Assembly (NCBI RefSeq): GCF_001189235.2
Contig: NZ_LFIP02000006.1
Coordinates: 62,001 to 126,000 of the forward strand
Direction: 5' to 3'
Origin: Bradyrhizobium embrapense
GTDB taxonomy: Bacteria > Pseudomonadota > Alphaproteobacteria > Rhizobiales > Xanthobacteraceae
Length of the DNA stretch: 64,000 nt
Shown here: one piece after another, positions 1 through 8,771 of the stretch
Layout: each line of letters opens with the position of its first letter
Position numbering within the stretch: the first letter of the stretch is position 1
Made by a program: the position numbers and the translations under genes
The notes under the pieces: model-generated
What the model saw: the letters and a program-made list of their open reading frames with translations, nothing else
Database searches by the model: none
Told to the model about the DNA's origin: nothing

Positions 1-1
1 G

Positions 2-181
2 CTTGCTGTGTCCGCCATAAACGGCTGCGGTGCTTGTATCGATGCCCACGAGAAGACACTTCGAGCTGCGGGCGTCAGCTCCGGAGTGATCCTCTCCGCC
101 GTGCGATCTGCTGCGATCGTCCAGTCAGTGGCGACTGCAATCGAGGCCGCTCGGCCGAGCTCATCCGAGGCAACGGGCTGA
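2..181 (+). CDS. ahpD: AhpD-type alkylhydroperoxidase, C-terminal part (cut by window edge)
   Basis: The first 60 codons of the plus strand are open and end at TGA. They contain the N-G-C-G-A-C-x3-H-E-K segment, the CxxC disulfide plus histidine of the AhpD / carboxymuconolactone-decarboxylase fold. AhpD proteins reduce peroxiredoxin (AhpC) and so help remove peroxides, a useful function next to oxygen-sensitive nitrogenase. The start and N-terminal half lie outside the window. The gene converges with fixX, the two stops being about 170 bp apart with no clear terminator between them. The family call rests on the CxxC-x3-H motif; the exact subfamily cannot be set from a fragment. Confidence 0.75.
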   Translation, partial: LAVSAINGCGACIDAHEKTLRAAGVSSGVILSAVRSAAIVQSVATAIEAARPSSSEATG

Positions 182-348
182 TTTCTCCTCTGCCATCCGA
201 TCGAAAGGGTGGGGCGCCGTTCCGCATCGCCACACCTGTTACCTTGAAACGTGCCTAGCTCGAATTGCTCCGTGACGCGCGAATATGCAAATATTCCGAC
301 GCTAAGGGGCGGTTCGTACCACGGCTTCGTTCCATCCTCACCTTACCC

Positions 349-645
349 TCAGCCAAACTTGAACAGCACCCCATATCCGCCGCGCGGATAACTCCACTGG
401 ATATCGCCGGTGGGCTCAGCGATCACCCGACAGGTACCGCACTCGATACAGCCGTCGACAGTCACCTCGACCCGCCCCTCATCGTTCAGCTCATAGCATC
501 GCGCGGGGCACGCTTTCAAAAGCGCGACTAGCTGCGGCGATGGGGACGTGTGTGCGCGAACCTTGACGTGCGGACGACCAACGTCGACAAGGTAGCGGTT
601 GTAATACAGCTTGTCTTCCACGCGCACCGAGGGCTCGGCATCCAT
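349..645 (-). CDS. fixX: FixX, ferredoxin-like protein
   Basis: 98-residue ferredoxin-like protein of the FixABCX electron-bifurcating complex, which uses NADH to reduce quinone and a low-potential ferredoxin for nitrogenase. The cysteine segments CPARCYELNDEG and CIECGTC are visible in the middle and C-terminal half and would hold 4Fe-4S clusters. The ATG at 645 is preferred over one five codons upstream because AAGGA lies six bases before it and the resulting length equals the usual FixX length. It is the last gene of fixB-fixC-fixX, starting 40 bp after fixC. No terminator hairpin with a T-run was seen before the convergent ahpD. Confidence 0.95.
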   Translation of the reverse strand: MDAEPSVRVEDKLYYNRYLVDVGRPHVKVRAHTSPSPQLVALLKACPARCYELNDEGRVEVTVDGCIECGTCRVIAEPTGDIQWSYPRGGYGVLFKFG

Positions 646-684
646 GCTTTGTCCTTCCATACTTGGAACTCACACTGTTGACAA

Positions 685-1992
685 TTAGCGCCAGGCTCGC
701 GCAAAACGACATGCATCGCCGAACAGACCGGTCCATGAGCGCGCCTTGACAAAGGATTTCAAGGTCGCATTCTCCTTCTCAACCTTGGGCGTACCATCGA
801 CCCGCACAAAGTTTTGCATTGCCTTAGAGATGAGCTGCGGATAAGTGAGAAAGAAGTTTTGTGAGTGAGTATGCATCAGGGGCGGCAAATCCTTGTACTT
901 CTTGAGGTCCTTGATGACGAAGGACTCATCCAACATCTTCTTGTAGAGCGACAGATTTGTCGCTGTCATCGGCTCGCCGCGCGATTTAACCAGGCCGATC
1001 GCGTCGGCCGCTATGCGACCTGAGGTCATCGCGAGATTGGACCCCTCGCGATGAACGGCATTGTTGAGTTGCGCCGCATCGCCAACGACCACCCAGCCTT
1101 CCCCGTAGAGCTGCGGGATCGATTTGTAGCCTCCTTCAGGGATGAGATGCGCCGAATATTCCTTGACTTCGGAACCTGCTAGCAGAGGCAACACAGAGGG
1201 ATGCCTTTTGAATTGATCGAGCAAGCCGTAGGGCGTCAGGCCGGTGCGCTGGAAGTCCGCGACGAGACAACCGATGCCGAGCGAAATACACTCCTTGTTT
1301 GCATAGATGAAACCCATTCCGGTCATACCGCGGGAAATGGTGCCCGCCGCCTCGATTACAACGCCTTCGTCGCCCTTAAGATTGAAGCGCGCTTCGATAG
1401 TCTCGCGAGGCAAGAAGTGCATTTCCTTGACGGCGAGCGCAACGTTATCGGGTGTCGGCCGCGCGCGCAGGCCCGCGCGCGTCCCAAGCAGACCATTGAC
1501 CCCTTCAGCGAGCACGACGACATCGGCATGTATTTCGCCGTCGCGGCGATCTGTACGAACGCCGACAATTCTTTCACGCTCGTCGCGTACGAGCTCCGTC
1601 ACAGTCGTCTCGCAGAGCAAGGTCACGCCGGCTTCGCGCACCTTTGACGAGAACCATTTGTCAAACTGCGCGCGTATGATCGTGTAACGGTTCGGCCGCT
1701 CCTCGTTGAAGTCGTCCGAGCGGTAATGCATCCCGACATGCGAGCGGTCATCCATCATCCAGAACCGTTGTTCAACCAGATGACGTTCGAGCGGCGCCTC
1801 TTCGCGAAACTCGGGAATTAGCTTTTCCATCATGTCAGCGTAGAGGATTGCGCCCTGCACATTTTTCGATCCAGGATATTCGCCCCGCTCGAGCTGCAGC
1901 ACCTTTATGCCTTGCCTGGCCATGGACAGCGCCGCCGCGTTACCAGCCATACCGGCTCCTACCACGATGGCATCGAACCTCTCTTCAATCAT
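685..1992 (-). CDS. fixC: FixC, flavoprotein-quinone oxidoreductase
   Basis: 435-residue FAD protein of the ETF-quinone oxidoreductase family, the quinone-side subunit of FixABCX. The N-terminal GAGMAGNAAA dinucleotide-binding loop, the GD-AAQLNNAVHREGSN FAD segment in the C-terminal half and full family length are seen. Three ATGs stand in a row at 1998, 1995 and 1992. The perfect AAGGAG directly abuts the first, so the third, at six-base spacing, is the likely start and gives the normal FixC length. It begins 11 bp after the fixB stop, so the genes are co-transcribed. Confidence 0.96.
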   Translation of the reverse strand: MIEERFDAIVVGAGMAGNAAALSMARQGIKVLQLERGEYPGSKNVQGAILYADMMEKLIPEFREEAPLERHLVEQRFWMMDDRSHVGMHYRSDDFNEERPNRYTIIRAQFDKWFSSKVREAGVTLLCETTVTELVRDERERIVGVRTDRRDGEIHADVVVLAEGVNGLLGTRAGLRARPTPDNVALAVKEMHFLPRETIEARFNLKGDEGVVIEAAGTISRGMTGMGFIYANKECISLGIGCLVADFQRTGLTPYGLLDQFKRHPSVLPLLAGSEVKEYSAHLIPEGGYKSIPQLYGEGWVVVGDAAQLNNAVHREGSNLAMTSGRIAADAIGLVKSRGEPMTATNLSLYKKMLDESFVIKDLKKYKDLPPLMHTHSQNFFLTYPQLISKAMQNFVRVDGTPKVEKENATLKSFVKARSWTGLFGDACRFARAWR

Positions 1993-2003
1993 CATCATCT
2001 CCT

Positions 2004-3113
2004 TTAGACCGCGATCCGGGCGCGCGAATTCGGCAAGAGCCGAGCGCGAAATGCCGCCGTCAGCGCCGGCAGCAATTGCATGGCATCACTGACGATCGCA
2101 ACATGGGCGAAGTCGAAGATCGGAGCACGTTTGTCAGTATTGATGGCGACGATCAAATCCGCCCCCTCGACACCCACCCGGTGCTGGATCGCGCCGGAAA
2201 TACCGGCCGCAATATAGAGCTTTGGCCGGATCGTCTTGCCGGTCTGACCGATCTGCCGATCAGACGTAACCCACCCCTTCTGCACCAGAGGACGCGAGCA
2301 GCCATATTCAGCGCCAAGAAGAGTTGCGAGCTCGCGCACCAGCCGGAAGTTCTCAGGCGATCCCAGTCCCAAGCCACCCGCAACCACGACGTCGGCATAG
2401 GCTAGATTTGATGTCTCGGAATCACGATCTGGGAGGAACGACAGAACTTTCGTGACAATATCGTCTTCGACAAGGCCGAGTGGATGGACGATGATACGGG
2501 CAGCATCACGTTCGACGCGCTCCGGCATCGGCATGACCCGCGGGCGCACTGTTGCCATCTGCGGACGATAATTCAAGGTATAGATCGTGCAGAGTAACGA
2601 GCCGCCAAAGGTCGGACGCGTCGCCGCAAGAGAACCATCGGCGTCGACATCGAGCGCGGTGCAGTCGGCAGTGAGTCCCGTTGACAGAGTCGTCGCCACG
2701 GAACCCGCGAGATCGCGCCCCAGCGTTGTCGCGCCCAACAGCAGGATCTCTGGCTTGTAGATATTGACGAGTTCGGTGAGCGCCTTGGTATAGGATTCAT
2801 TACGGTAATCCGCCAAAACGTTGTCGCTCACGAAATAGGCCAGATCGGCCCCATAGCAAAAGGATTCAACCGCGGCGTTACGGGTGGACTGCCCCTCCGG
2901 GCCGACAACGACCGCGGCGAGATTCACTTTCAGCTTGTCGGCAAGCCTGCGCCCCGCTCCCATGAGCTCCCAGGAAACCGGATGCACCTGGCCGCGCTCC
3001 AGCTCGACGAAAACCCAGACATGCTTGTAGGCCTTAAAGTGCTCGGGCAGCTCCTTCTTGGCTGCTGCCCGGCCGGCCGCCGCAGGCGCTGCCGTTTTGG
3101 TGACATTGCTCAT
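2004..3113 (-). CDS. fixB: FixB, electron transfer flavoprotein alpha-type subunit
   Basis: 369-residue ETF-alpha family protein. The N-terminal ETF domain (HVWVFVELERGQ onward) is followed by the C-terminal FAD domain with the VVAGGLGLGSPENF and GISGAIQHRVGV motifs. FixB pairs with FixA to bifurcate electrons from NADH. The start at 3113 is chosen because GAGGGGA precedes it; the same frame stays open 48 codons further but that extension has no family resemblance. Unusually, the region just upstream, where fixA stands in fixABCX operons, holds only a decayed reading frame. FixA must therefore come from elsewhere in the genome; in B. japonicum fixA is also separate from fixBCX (known from the literature). 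Confidence 0.95.
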   Translation of the reverse strand: MSNVTKTAAPAAAGRAAAKKELPEHFKAYKHVWVFVELERGQVHPVSWELMGAGRRLADKLKVNLAAVVVGPEGQSTRNAAVESFCYGADLAYFVSDNVLADYRNESYTKALTELVNIYKPEILLLGATTLGRDLAGSVATTLSTGLTADCTALDVDADGSLAATRPTFGGSLLCTIYTLNYRPQMATVRPRVMPMPERVERDAARIIVHPLGLVEDDIVTKVLSFLPDRDSETSNLAYADVVVAGGLGLGSPENFRLVRELATLLGAEYGCSRPLVQKGWVTSDRQIGQTGKTIRPKLYIAAGISGAIQHRVGVEGADLIVAINTDKRAPIFDFAHVAIVSDAMQLLPALTAAFRARLLPNSRARIAV

Positions 3114-3183
3114 GGTTTTAAGTCCCCTCAAGAATACGCGCGCCCGCGCCACAGGTTTGTATGTAGATTCAGTTGACTGAGGA

Positions 3184-3630
3184 TCAGTTCTGATTAGCAA
3201 GTGGCCGGCCGCTCGGCTGCCGGGCCCGCTTAGTACAAACCGACCAGGCAGTAACACTCGTCATCGACGTAGACGCTTCGGGCGGGCCAGAGCCAGATAT
3301 GTCCTCGACGGTAGTGCCTCGCGCGCTCGGTTCGACAAGCGCCACGGTGCCGACGACGCCGCTACGGCAGCTGTGCCCGGAAAAGTTGTTGCGTCCGCCT
3401 GCTCTGCAGTATCGGCGCCTCGCTTTCGGCCCAGCGCTCTGCATCGGGTGCGCCCACCAAAGCGATCGGAGCTGCGCACCTGTCAAGCACTGCGTGTTCA
3501 GCCTCCAGCCCCGGCACCTTGCATCGGCCGAGCTTGGCGCCTCCGCCGGACGCATGTTGCTATCCGCATTGCGACGAATGCCACTTTGCGCGCATCCGCG
3601 GACTCGCTCGACGCTGACGACTATGTACAT
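3184..3630 (-). pseudogene. Probable fixA remnant
   Basis: A 148-codon open frame sits where fixA would precede fixB. Its first residues, MYIVVSVERV then about AQ and MR at positions 19-20 and 31-32, resemble the FixA/ETF-beta N-terminus (MHIVV-IKQV, DSAQ, IMR) at matching spacing. A ribosome site (GGAGAGGGC) still stands directly before the ATG. After about 35 residues the resemblance is lost and the composition becomes rich in Arg, Ser and Cys with plausible bits in other frames. The product would be half of FixA (about 280 residues). I read it as a frameshifted, shortened fixA, but the match is short and chance or a small unrelated gene is possible. Confidence 0.35.
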
Positions 3631-3660
3631 GCCCTCTCCAGATGTTGCGCAACGGACGAC

Positions 3661-3792
3661 TTAGCCACTGACCACCATCTCACGGTCGCTGTCGGCCTCG
3701 TTCGCATCAAAGGCGATATCGAACGGACCGGGCGCGAGCGTGAGCCGTGAGATCACGCCGCATTGCTCGGCAGGCGGTAGAAGCAGCGTCAT
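3661..3792 (-). CDS. Small hypothetical protein, 43 aa
   Basis: Short frame from ATG at 3792 to TAA, with a good ribosome site (AAGGA, six bases before the ATG). The frame also stays open to an ATG at 3825. The product is acidic at its C-terminus (DANEADSDRE) and has a hydrophobic start (MTLLLPP); I recognise no family. It ends 30 bp before the fixA remnant and follows nifW in the same direction, so it would be carried on the nifH-to-fixX transcript. It could be a small accessory protein or the tail of something decayed. The 260 bp between it and nifW hold nothing I can name. Confidence 0.4.
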   Translation of the reverse strand: MTLLLPPAEQCGVISRLTLAPGPFDIAFDANEADSDREMVVSG

Positions 3793-4086
3793 AGGTGTTC
3801 CTTTTTCGTCTCGGACGACCGCCATCTGTCAGCATCGATGACGGGATAGGCACGACAACAGCAAGTGTCGTACCACTTGCAAGAACCATCGAAAGTCAGC
3901 CGGAAGCAATGATTTGACAGAAACTTAAATGCTCGCTCAGCGCATTGGACACGATCAGTCCGGACATGGGTCGGGAATGCGACAGCGTCGCTCGGGTCAT
4001 CGCTGGCGGAGAGATGATCCGGATGAAGGAGCGTTCAGACCGCACGGCATTCGCTAGAGAACACCTCATTACGGCGGAACGCGAAG

Positions 4087-4428
4087 TCACTTCAGCTCGC
4101 TCAACGGAACAAAAGCTGTCGGTTTTCCTGGGCCTGCAACCGCATCCTTCAAAACCTTGAATACTCGCTGATCAATCGGCGGCGATGCCACGAAATCAGC
4201 ATAAGCCTGCTCCAACATCGCTTTGCACCGAGCTCTGATTTCCGGCTCTGTGGCGCCAGAAAATTGCTCTTTGGCGAAATATTGTCCCATGCGCTTTAGG
4301 ATGTGTAGGCGCGCGACATTTACAATCTTCGGATCATAATCGACGCCAAGCAACGAAAAGAACTCCTCTGCCGACGAGGCGTTGCTAAGCCGGTCCAGGA
4401 TAGGGGCTGCCGGGGATGAGTTGATCAT
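4087..4428 (-). CDS. nifW: NifW, nitrogenase-stabilizing/protective protein
   Basis: 113-residue protein with the NifW family pattern: the SAEEFFSLLGVDYDPKIVNVAR block near residues 20-40, then LHILKRMGQY and a C-terminal VFKVLKDAV segment. NifW associates with the MoFe protein and is linked to its protection or maturation under oxygen. AAGGAG stands eight bases before the ATG. The gene lies downstream of nifQ and nifV and upstream of fixBCX, the usual Bradyrhizobium setting. A gap of about 490 bp separates it from nifV. Confidence 0.94.
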   Translation of the reverse strand: MINSSPAAPILDRLSNASSAEEFFSLLGVDYDPKIVNVARLHILKRMGQYFAKEQFSGATEPEIRARCKAMLEQAYADFVASPPIDQRVFKVLKDAVAGPGKPTAFVPLSELK

Positions 4429-4922
4429 CGAAAGGTCTCCTTTGAATCAGCTCTCGGACGCCAAACAACATACTCTTAGCGCCTGATGATATTGCCGCGG
4501 TTCTACCTCGCACGGCTGGTGCGCATCGCCAACGCCCGCCCCTGGAACGCCGATGCGCTCAACTTCGCTCTCCAGATCTGCAGGTTCGGCGGGCCCCGAC
4601 CTCAGCCCGGATGAGGAAGGGGCATGAACGGCCAAACCGCAATCGGTGCCGATGCTCGTCCGACCGGTGGTCTGGCGGGACGGCAGCCTCAAGAGAAGAC
4701 GTCGCTTGGCAGTCCGCGGACCGTTCGCTGCTGGATTGCAGATCACAGCATGTATGCTGGAGTGGTCCGCAATAGATGGAGCGGAGATTTGCGGCCGGCG
4801 AACCGGCCTGAGGAGGTGGGGCATTTTCGCGCCAGTCAGTGGCATCGGATAGCCTCCTTGCGACACACTTGGTCTCTCGAATAGTCGGCGCAAACGTTGC
4901 TAAGCACGGCTCTTCACTCGCT
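4429..4922 (-). other. Gap between nifV and nifW, no gene recognised
   Basis: 494 bases between the nifV stop and nifW start. Several overlapping frames of 70-150 codons exist on both strands, but none has a credible domain, composition or ribosome site. No -24/-12 element was found. The position suggests leftover DNA from the insertion or loss of a gene between nifV and nifW. Confidence 0.5.
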
Positions 4923-6146
4923 TTAGGTGGCTGGGCATCCGCATACGTCGCGCCAGATCGCCGCCACCGTTTTGCGCTCAACTGGCAGCTTGTGCTCGAT
5001 CGCATGCTTGCGAACTTGCGACAGGATCTGTCTGGCTTGATCGGCGCTGGCGGCCAGCTTGAGTTCATCGAGCAACGCCGTAATCGCCGCAAGTCCGGAA
5101 TGCTTGCCGATCACAAAGCGGTTGCGGCGGCCAAGCAAAGCCGGATCAAGCGACTGATAGGTGCGCTGATCCTTCAAAAGGCCATCGACATGAATGCCGG
5201 ATTCGTGCGTAAATACGTACTCTCCAACGATGGCCTTATCCAGAGGAATGGCACGCGCGGCCGCCGCAGCCACCAGTGCGGCGACGTTCTCGAGCTCCGG
5301 AAGTATGATGCCGGTCTCGCGCCCGTAGAGCTGCTTGAGTGCGACCGCGACTTCCTCAAGCGGCGCATTTCCGGCCCGCTCGCCTAACCCGATGACGGTC
5401 ACCGAAGCGTGGCTCGCGCCAGCTTTGATGGCTGAGAGTGTATTGGCGGTTGCGAGTCCGAGATCGTCGTGGCCGTGAAATTCGAGTTCCAAATCGGTAG
5501 TCAGACGCAGTTTCCTGACCAGCGCGTAGGTTGCGTCGGGATCGAGCACACCGAGCGTATCTGCAACACGAAAACGACACGCGCCCGCGGCTTTTGCGAC
5601 TGCAATCAGCCGGATCAGAAACTCGACGTTGGCGCGCGAAGCGTCCTCGCCGCCAACAGAAACTTGAAGCCCCTTCTCACGAGCATAGCCGACCAATTGC
5701 CTCACCTGTTCCAGTGCCAGGCTGCGATGACCACCGAGCTTGGCCGCGATCTGCACATCGGAAGTCGGGATCGACATGTTGACCATGGACACCCGGGCTT
5801 CAATCGCCGCATCGACGTCCGCTTTCCTCATCCGGCACCAGCCTATCGTCGTCAGCGGAAGATCTGCTTCGACAATGGCGCGGATTGCTGTGATTTCCTC
5901 ATTGCCCATCGCAGGCGTTCCCGCCTCGATCTCCGTGACCCCGGCCCGCGCAAGCGCCCGCGCGATCGCCAGCTTTTCCTTGGTGGTGAACGCAACACCG
6001 GGCGCCTGCTCCCCGTCCCTTAGCGTCGTATCGTTAAGCACGATCGGCTTCGCGCGTTCTTGATCGAACCATGAGGGTTCTTCGCTAGAGGCGATCACGC
6101 AGGCTGGCTCCTTATCTTTGACCACATCCCCTTCAGCAACCCGCAT
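4923..6146 (-). CDS. nifV: NifV, homocitrate synthase
   Basis: 407-residue enzyme condensing acetyl-CoA with 2-oxoglutarate to homocitrate, the organic ligand of FeMo-co. Family signatures are the LNDTTLRDGEQAPGVAF start of the TIM barrel (about residue 36), EFHGHDDLGLATAN with the metal-binding HxH pair, and GLGERAGNAPLEEV. The first 30 residues are an extra N-terminal tail and the ATG has a weak ribosome site, so the start is uncertain. Many nodule-only rhizobia lack nifV because legumes supply homocitrate; its presence predicts nitrogenase activity in the free-living state or independence of the host. It lies between nifQ and nifW in the nifH direction. Confidence 0.95.
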   Translation of the reverse strand: MRVAEGDVVKDKEPACVIASSEEPSWFDQERAKPIVLNDTTLRDGEQAPGVAFTTKEKLAIARALARAGVTEIEAGTPAMGNEEITAIRAIVEADLPLTTIGWCRMRKADVDAAIEARVSMVNMSIPTSDVQIAAKLGGHRSLALEQVRQLVGYAREKGLQVSVGGEDASRANVEFLIRLIAVAKAAGACRFRVADTLGVLDPDATYALVRKLRLTTDLELEFHGHDDLGLATANTLSAIKAGASHASVTVIGLGERAGNAPLEEVAVALKQLYGRETGIILPELENVAALVAAAAARAIPLDKAIVGEYVFTHESGIHVDGLLKDQRTYQSLDPALLGRRNRFVIGKHSGLAAITALLDELKLAASADQARQILSQVRKHAIEHKLPVERKTVAAIWRDVCGCPAT

Positions 6147-6466
6147 GCCACTGCGCTATCCCTGCCAACGGATTGAAAATCTACGCTTCCTTCCTTAACC
6201 TCCTCCCGCCAATGGATTGCCGCAAGCGCGACGGACTCATGAAACGGGCGCTTTTGCCATTCCCAAGTCGAGTTCGAAAGCCAAGGCGATTGCAGCGCGC
6301 CGCGATGTTGGCGATTGGTCCCGGAGCAATTCAGGCCGGCATGTCTTAGATCCATGGTCACTTGCTCGCATTAAAGCGGCGTTTATCTGCACGATGACAT
6401 GCCGCGGGGATCGCCATATCCTAGAAGCGTTGTCGCGCTGCAACGCACGAGAACATTTGTGGCAAG
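6147..6466 (-). other. Gap between nifQ and nifV
   Basis: 320 bases without a credible gene. A TGG-N10-GC match lies at the nifV start but has GCGC instead of TTGC and would place the transcript start on the ATG, so I do not call it a promoter. nifV is probably read from the nifH promoter. Confidence 0.45.
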
Positions 6467-7177
6467 TCAGATGGGCCAATCAGCGGTGACCTGCTGGCGA
6501 GCCGCCTCCAGCAACTGGTCGCGCCGGCGCTCGGCCATCCGGCTCTCACCGCTTTCTTCGCCGAAACAAAGGTTGAAGTCGTTACATTGCGTGCACACCG
6601 GTGTTGTGCACATCGCGAGGCCTTCATCCTCGCAAAGCATGCGATAGAAGAAGCGCTTCCAACGCATATTGTTGACATTGCGCGCGGCGAGCGGCGCGTA
6701 GTGACGGCTGAGCAGCCGAGAGAGCTCGCCACGATTGCGCAATCCGAGATCTTCCCATAAATGGTCTGGTTCGATGGCCCGTCGAGCGATCATGGCAGCC
6801 AGCCAGCGACCGAGATCTCCTTGCGTCGAGCGGTGCTTCAGGAGAAGATCGCGCACCATTGCGATTTCGTCGTTCTCGTTGCATTTGTACCTCAGGAGGT
6901 CATCGCGAAGTTCGACCTCAAGTGAGGGAAAGTACTGCGCGAGCAAAGCCGCGAGTTCATCGCCCGATAGGCCAGTCTTCGCCGGAAGAGCGCCACCATC
7001 CATCGTGGCAGCCGCCAGAATAGATGCCAAAGCATGGCGGTCGAAATGACTGTCACTGGCAATGTCGGCATCCGCAGGAAGTACGCCGGTGAGGAGGCGG
7101 TAGGCTACAATTCCGTTGGAACTGCTCGCATCAGGCTCACAAGCAGCCATAGACGGAAGGAAGTGCACTTCGGACAT
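6467..7177 (-). CDS. nifQ: NifQ, molybdenum donor for FeMo-co
   Basis: 236-residue NifQ, an iron-molybdenum-sulfur protein that delivers molybdenum to the NifEN/NifH cofactor assembly. The defining C-terminal cysteine set C-x4-C-x2-C-x5-C (C-TTPV-C-TQ-C-NDFNL-C) is intact at about residues 191-205, and the GxWLAAMIARRAI-like and RWKRFFYRMLCEDEG blocks are present. The start at 7177 is the first ATG that fits the family; the frame remains open another 37 codons upstream toward nifH. The gene starts about 150 bp after nifH, in the same operon. Confidence 0.93.
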   Translation of the reverse strand: MSEVHFLPSMAACEPDASSSNGIVAYRLLTGVLPADADIASDSHFDRHALASILAAATMDGGALPAKTGLSGDELAALLAQYFPSLEVELRDDLLRYKCNENDEIAMVRDLLLKHRSTQGDLGRWLAAMIARRAIEPDHLWEDLGLRNRGELSRLLSRHYAPLAARNVNNMRWKRFFYRMLCEDEGLAMCTTPVCTQCNDFNLCFGEESGESRMAERRRDQLLEAARQQVTADWPI

Positions 7178-7325
7178 GATTTTGTGGGTCACTGTAGCGG
7201 CCAGGTTTGCCTCGCCGCGTCCTGGTCCCGGCCGGGAGCGCTGATCAGAATGCCGGCCTCCCCGGATGGGGGGTGAGGAGGCCGGCATCCGTCGCGCGCC
7301 TTCACAAGGCCGCGACTCACGGCCT

Positions 7326-8210
7326 TTACGAGGCAGCGAGTTCGGCGGCAGTTTTGCCGATGATGGATTCGTCGACCGGCTTCATAATGCCATGCTCCAT
7401 CAGCATGTCCTCAAGCTCGTCCATGGAGATCGGTGTCGGAATGATACCCTTGCCGCCATTGTTGTGAACCTTGGTAGCGAGATTGCGATAGTGATCGGCC
7501 TGCTTCGAATCCGGCGCATACTCGAGCACCGTCATGCGGCGGAGTTCGGCATGCTGCACCACATTGTCGCGCGGCACGAAGTAGATCAGCTGAGTGCCTA
7601 GCTTCTTGGCCAGCGCCTCCGCCAGTTCCAACTCCTTGTCCGTCTGTCGTTCATTGCAGACCAGGCCGCCCAGCCGCACACCGCCCGAGTTGGCATATTT
7701 CAGGATACCCTTCGAAATGTTGTTGGCGGCATACATGGCCATCATTTCACCGGACATCACGATGTAGATCTCCTGCGCCTTGTTTTCACGGATTGGCATC
7801 GCAAAGCCTCCGCAAACGACGTCGCCGAGCACGTCATAGGATACGTAATCAATGTTCTCATAGGCGCCGTTCTCCTCGAGGAAGTTGATCGAAGTGATGA
7901 CGCCACGACCGGCGCAGCCGACGCCCGGCTCAGGACCACCGGACTCCACGCAACGGATGTCCTTGTAGCCGACCTTCATTACGTCCTCGAGTTCAAGATC
8001 CTCCACGCTGCCGGCGCTCGCCGCCAAGCTCAGAATCGTGTCCTGCGCCTTGGCGTGCAAGATCAAGCGGGTCGAGTCCGCCTTAGGATCGCACCCGACA
8101 ATCAGGATTTTCTGGCCCATCTCGGCCAGCGCCGCCAACGTGTTCTGGGACGTCGTCGACTTGCCGATGCCACCTTTTCCGTAGAACGCGATTTGCCTTA
8201 GTGAAGACAT
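7326..8210 (-). CDS. nifH: NifH, nitrogenase Fe protein (dinitrogenase reductase)
   Basis: 294-residue Fe protein, the ATP-driven electron donor to NifDK, also needed for FeMo-co and P-cluster maturation. The P-loop GKGGIGKS is at residues 11-18, the 4Fe-4S ligands are Cys99 and Cys133, and Arg102 is the residue ADP-ribosylated by DraT in species that have it. The start at 8210 gives the standard MSSLRQIAFYGKGG beginning; an in-frame ATG nine codons upstream is unlikely. It is the first gene of the nifH-Q-V-W-fixBCX series and stands behind a consensus sigma-54 promoter and a NifA-type upstream site. Confidence 0.99.
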   Translation of the reverse strand: MSSLRQIAFYGKGGIGKSTTSQNTLAALAEMGQKILIVGCDPKADSTRLILHAKAQDTILSLAASAGSVEDLELEDVMKVGYKDIRCVESGGPEPGVGCAGRGVITSINFLEENGAYENIDYVSYDVLGDVVCGGFAMPIRENKAQEIYIVMSGEMMAMYAANNISKGILKYANSGGVRLGGLVCNERQTDKELELAEALAKKLGTQLIYFVPRDNVVQHAELRRMTVLEYAPDSKQADHYRNLATKVHNNGGKGIIPTPISMDELEDMLMEHGIMKPVDESIIGKTAAELAAS

Positions 8211-8374
8211 GTTGCTCTCCATCAACCGATTTGCCAAAAGTTGCGCGCTTCTGACGCGCGAGCTTGTTTCTCTCTCTCAGAAACGGGGCACACGGGTTCA
8301 AGGGAAGGAGCACATCGCTCGTCTTACGCGTCGGCGTGCACTCAGCCCTCACTCAGTGTTGCTGCCCGATACTA

Positions 8375-8389
8375 GCAACCGCCGTGCCA
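8375..8389 (-). promoter_or_regulatory. Sigma-54 (-24/-12) promoter of nifH
   Basis: Minus-strand TGGCACGGCGGTTGC: perfect TGGCAC (-24) and TTGC (-12) with five bases between. It lies about 165 bp before the nifH ATG and reads toward it. A NifA-type site is about 97 bp further upstream. Confidence 0.92.
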
Positions 8390-8485
8390 ATGCTCGCAAG
8401 CGCTGCCCAAGTCTTTGATTACATTTGAAAAGCCACCTGCCCGCCAGTGCGCCTGGCTGTTTTGGAATCTATCTGTCAGCGCGGC

Positions 8486-8501
8486 TGTCAGAAAACGAAC
8501 A
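8486..8501. promoter_or_regulatory. NifA upstream activator site (TGT-N10-ACA) for nifH
   Basis: TGT-CAGAAAACGA-ACA, an exact match to the symmetric NifA site. It is about 97 bp upstream of the nifH -24 element and about 60 bp upstream of a weaker divergent -24/-12 element at 8560, so one site may serve both directions. Confidence 0.75.
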
Positions 8502-8559
8502 AGAGCGGCAACCGCTGACGCGAGGCCCATTGGCATCGGCTGTCCCATATCTTTAGCCA

Positions 8560-8574
8560 TGGAATGGGACTTGC
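8560..8574 (+). promoter_or_regulatory. Possible sigma-54 promoter of the ArsC/NifO-like gene
   Basis: Plus-strand TGGAATGGGACTTGC keeps the essential TGG-N10-GC spacing and a TTGC -12 box, but its -24 box is TGGAAT rather than TGGCAC. It lies about 200 bp before the gene starting at 8772 and just downstream of the NifA-type site at 8486. Confidence 0.4.
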
Positions 8575-8771
8575 TACTCCTCTGGTGAACCGGCTCTCTG
8601 GGACTTGAGCGGTGCGACAATGTCGGTTGCGATCCAGACTGGCCGGACAGCGGATGCCAGCGGGGCTTAGCCAACTGGCATTGAAGATAATCGGCAAGAC
8701 CATCGAATGGGCGTCGAACGCAGCAGCGACATGGCTATTGTTCACCTCAGCGCTGCCAACATAGGTATGAC

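Noticed and set aside
6151..6168. TGG-N10-GC element at the nifV start
   Set aside because: The -12 box is GCGC and the transcript would start on the nifV ATG.
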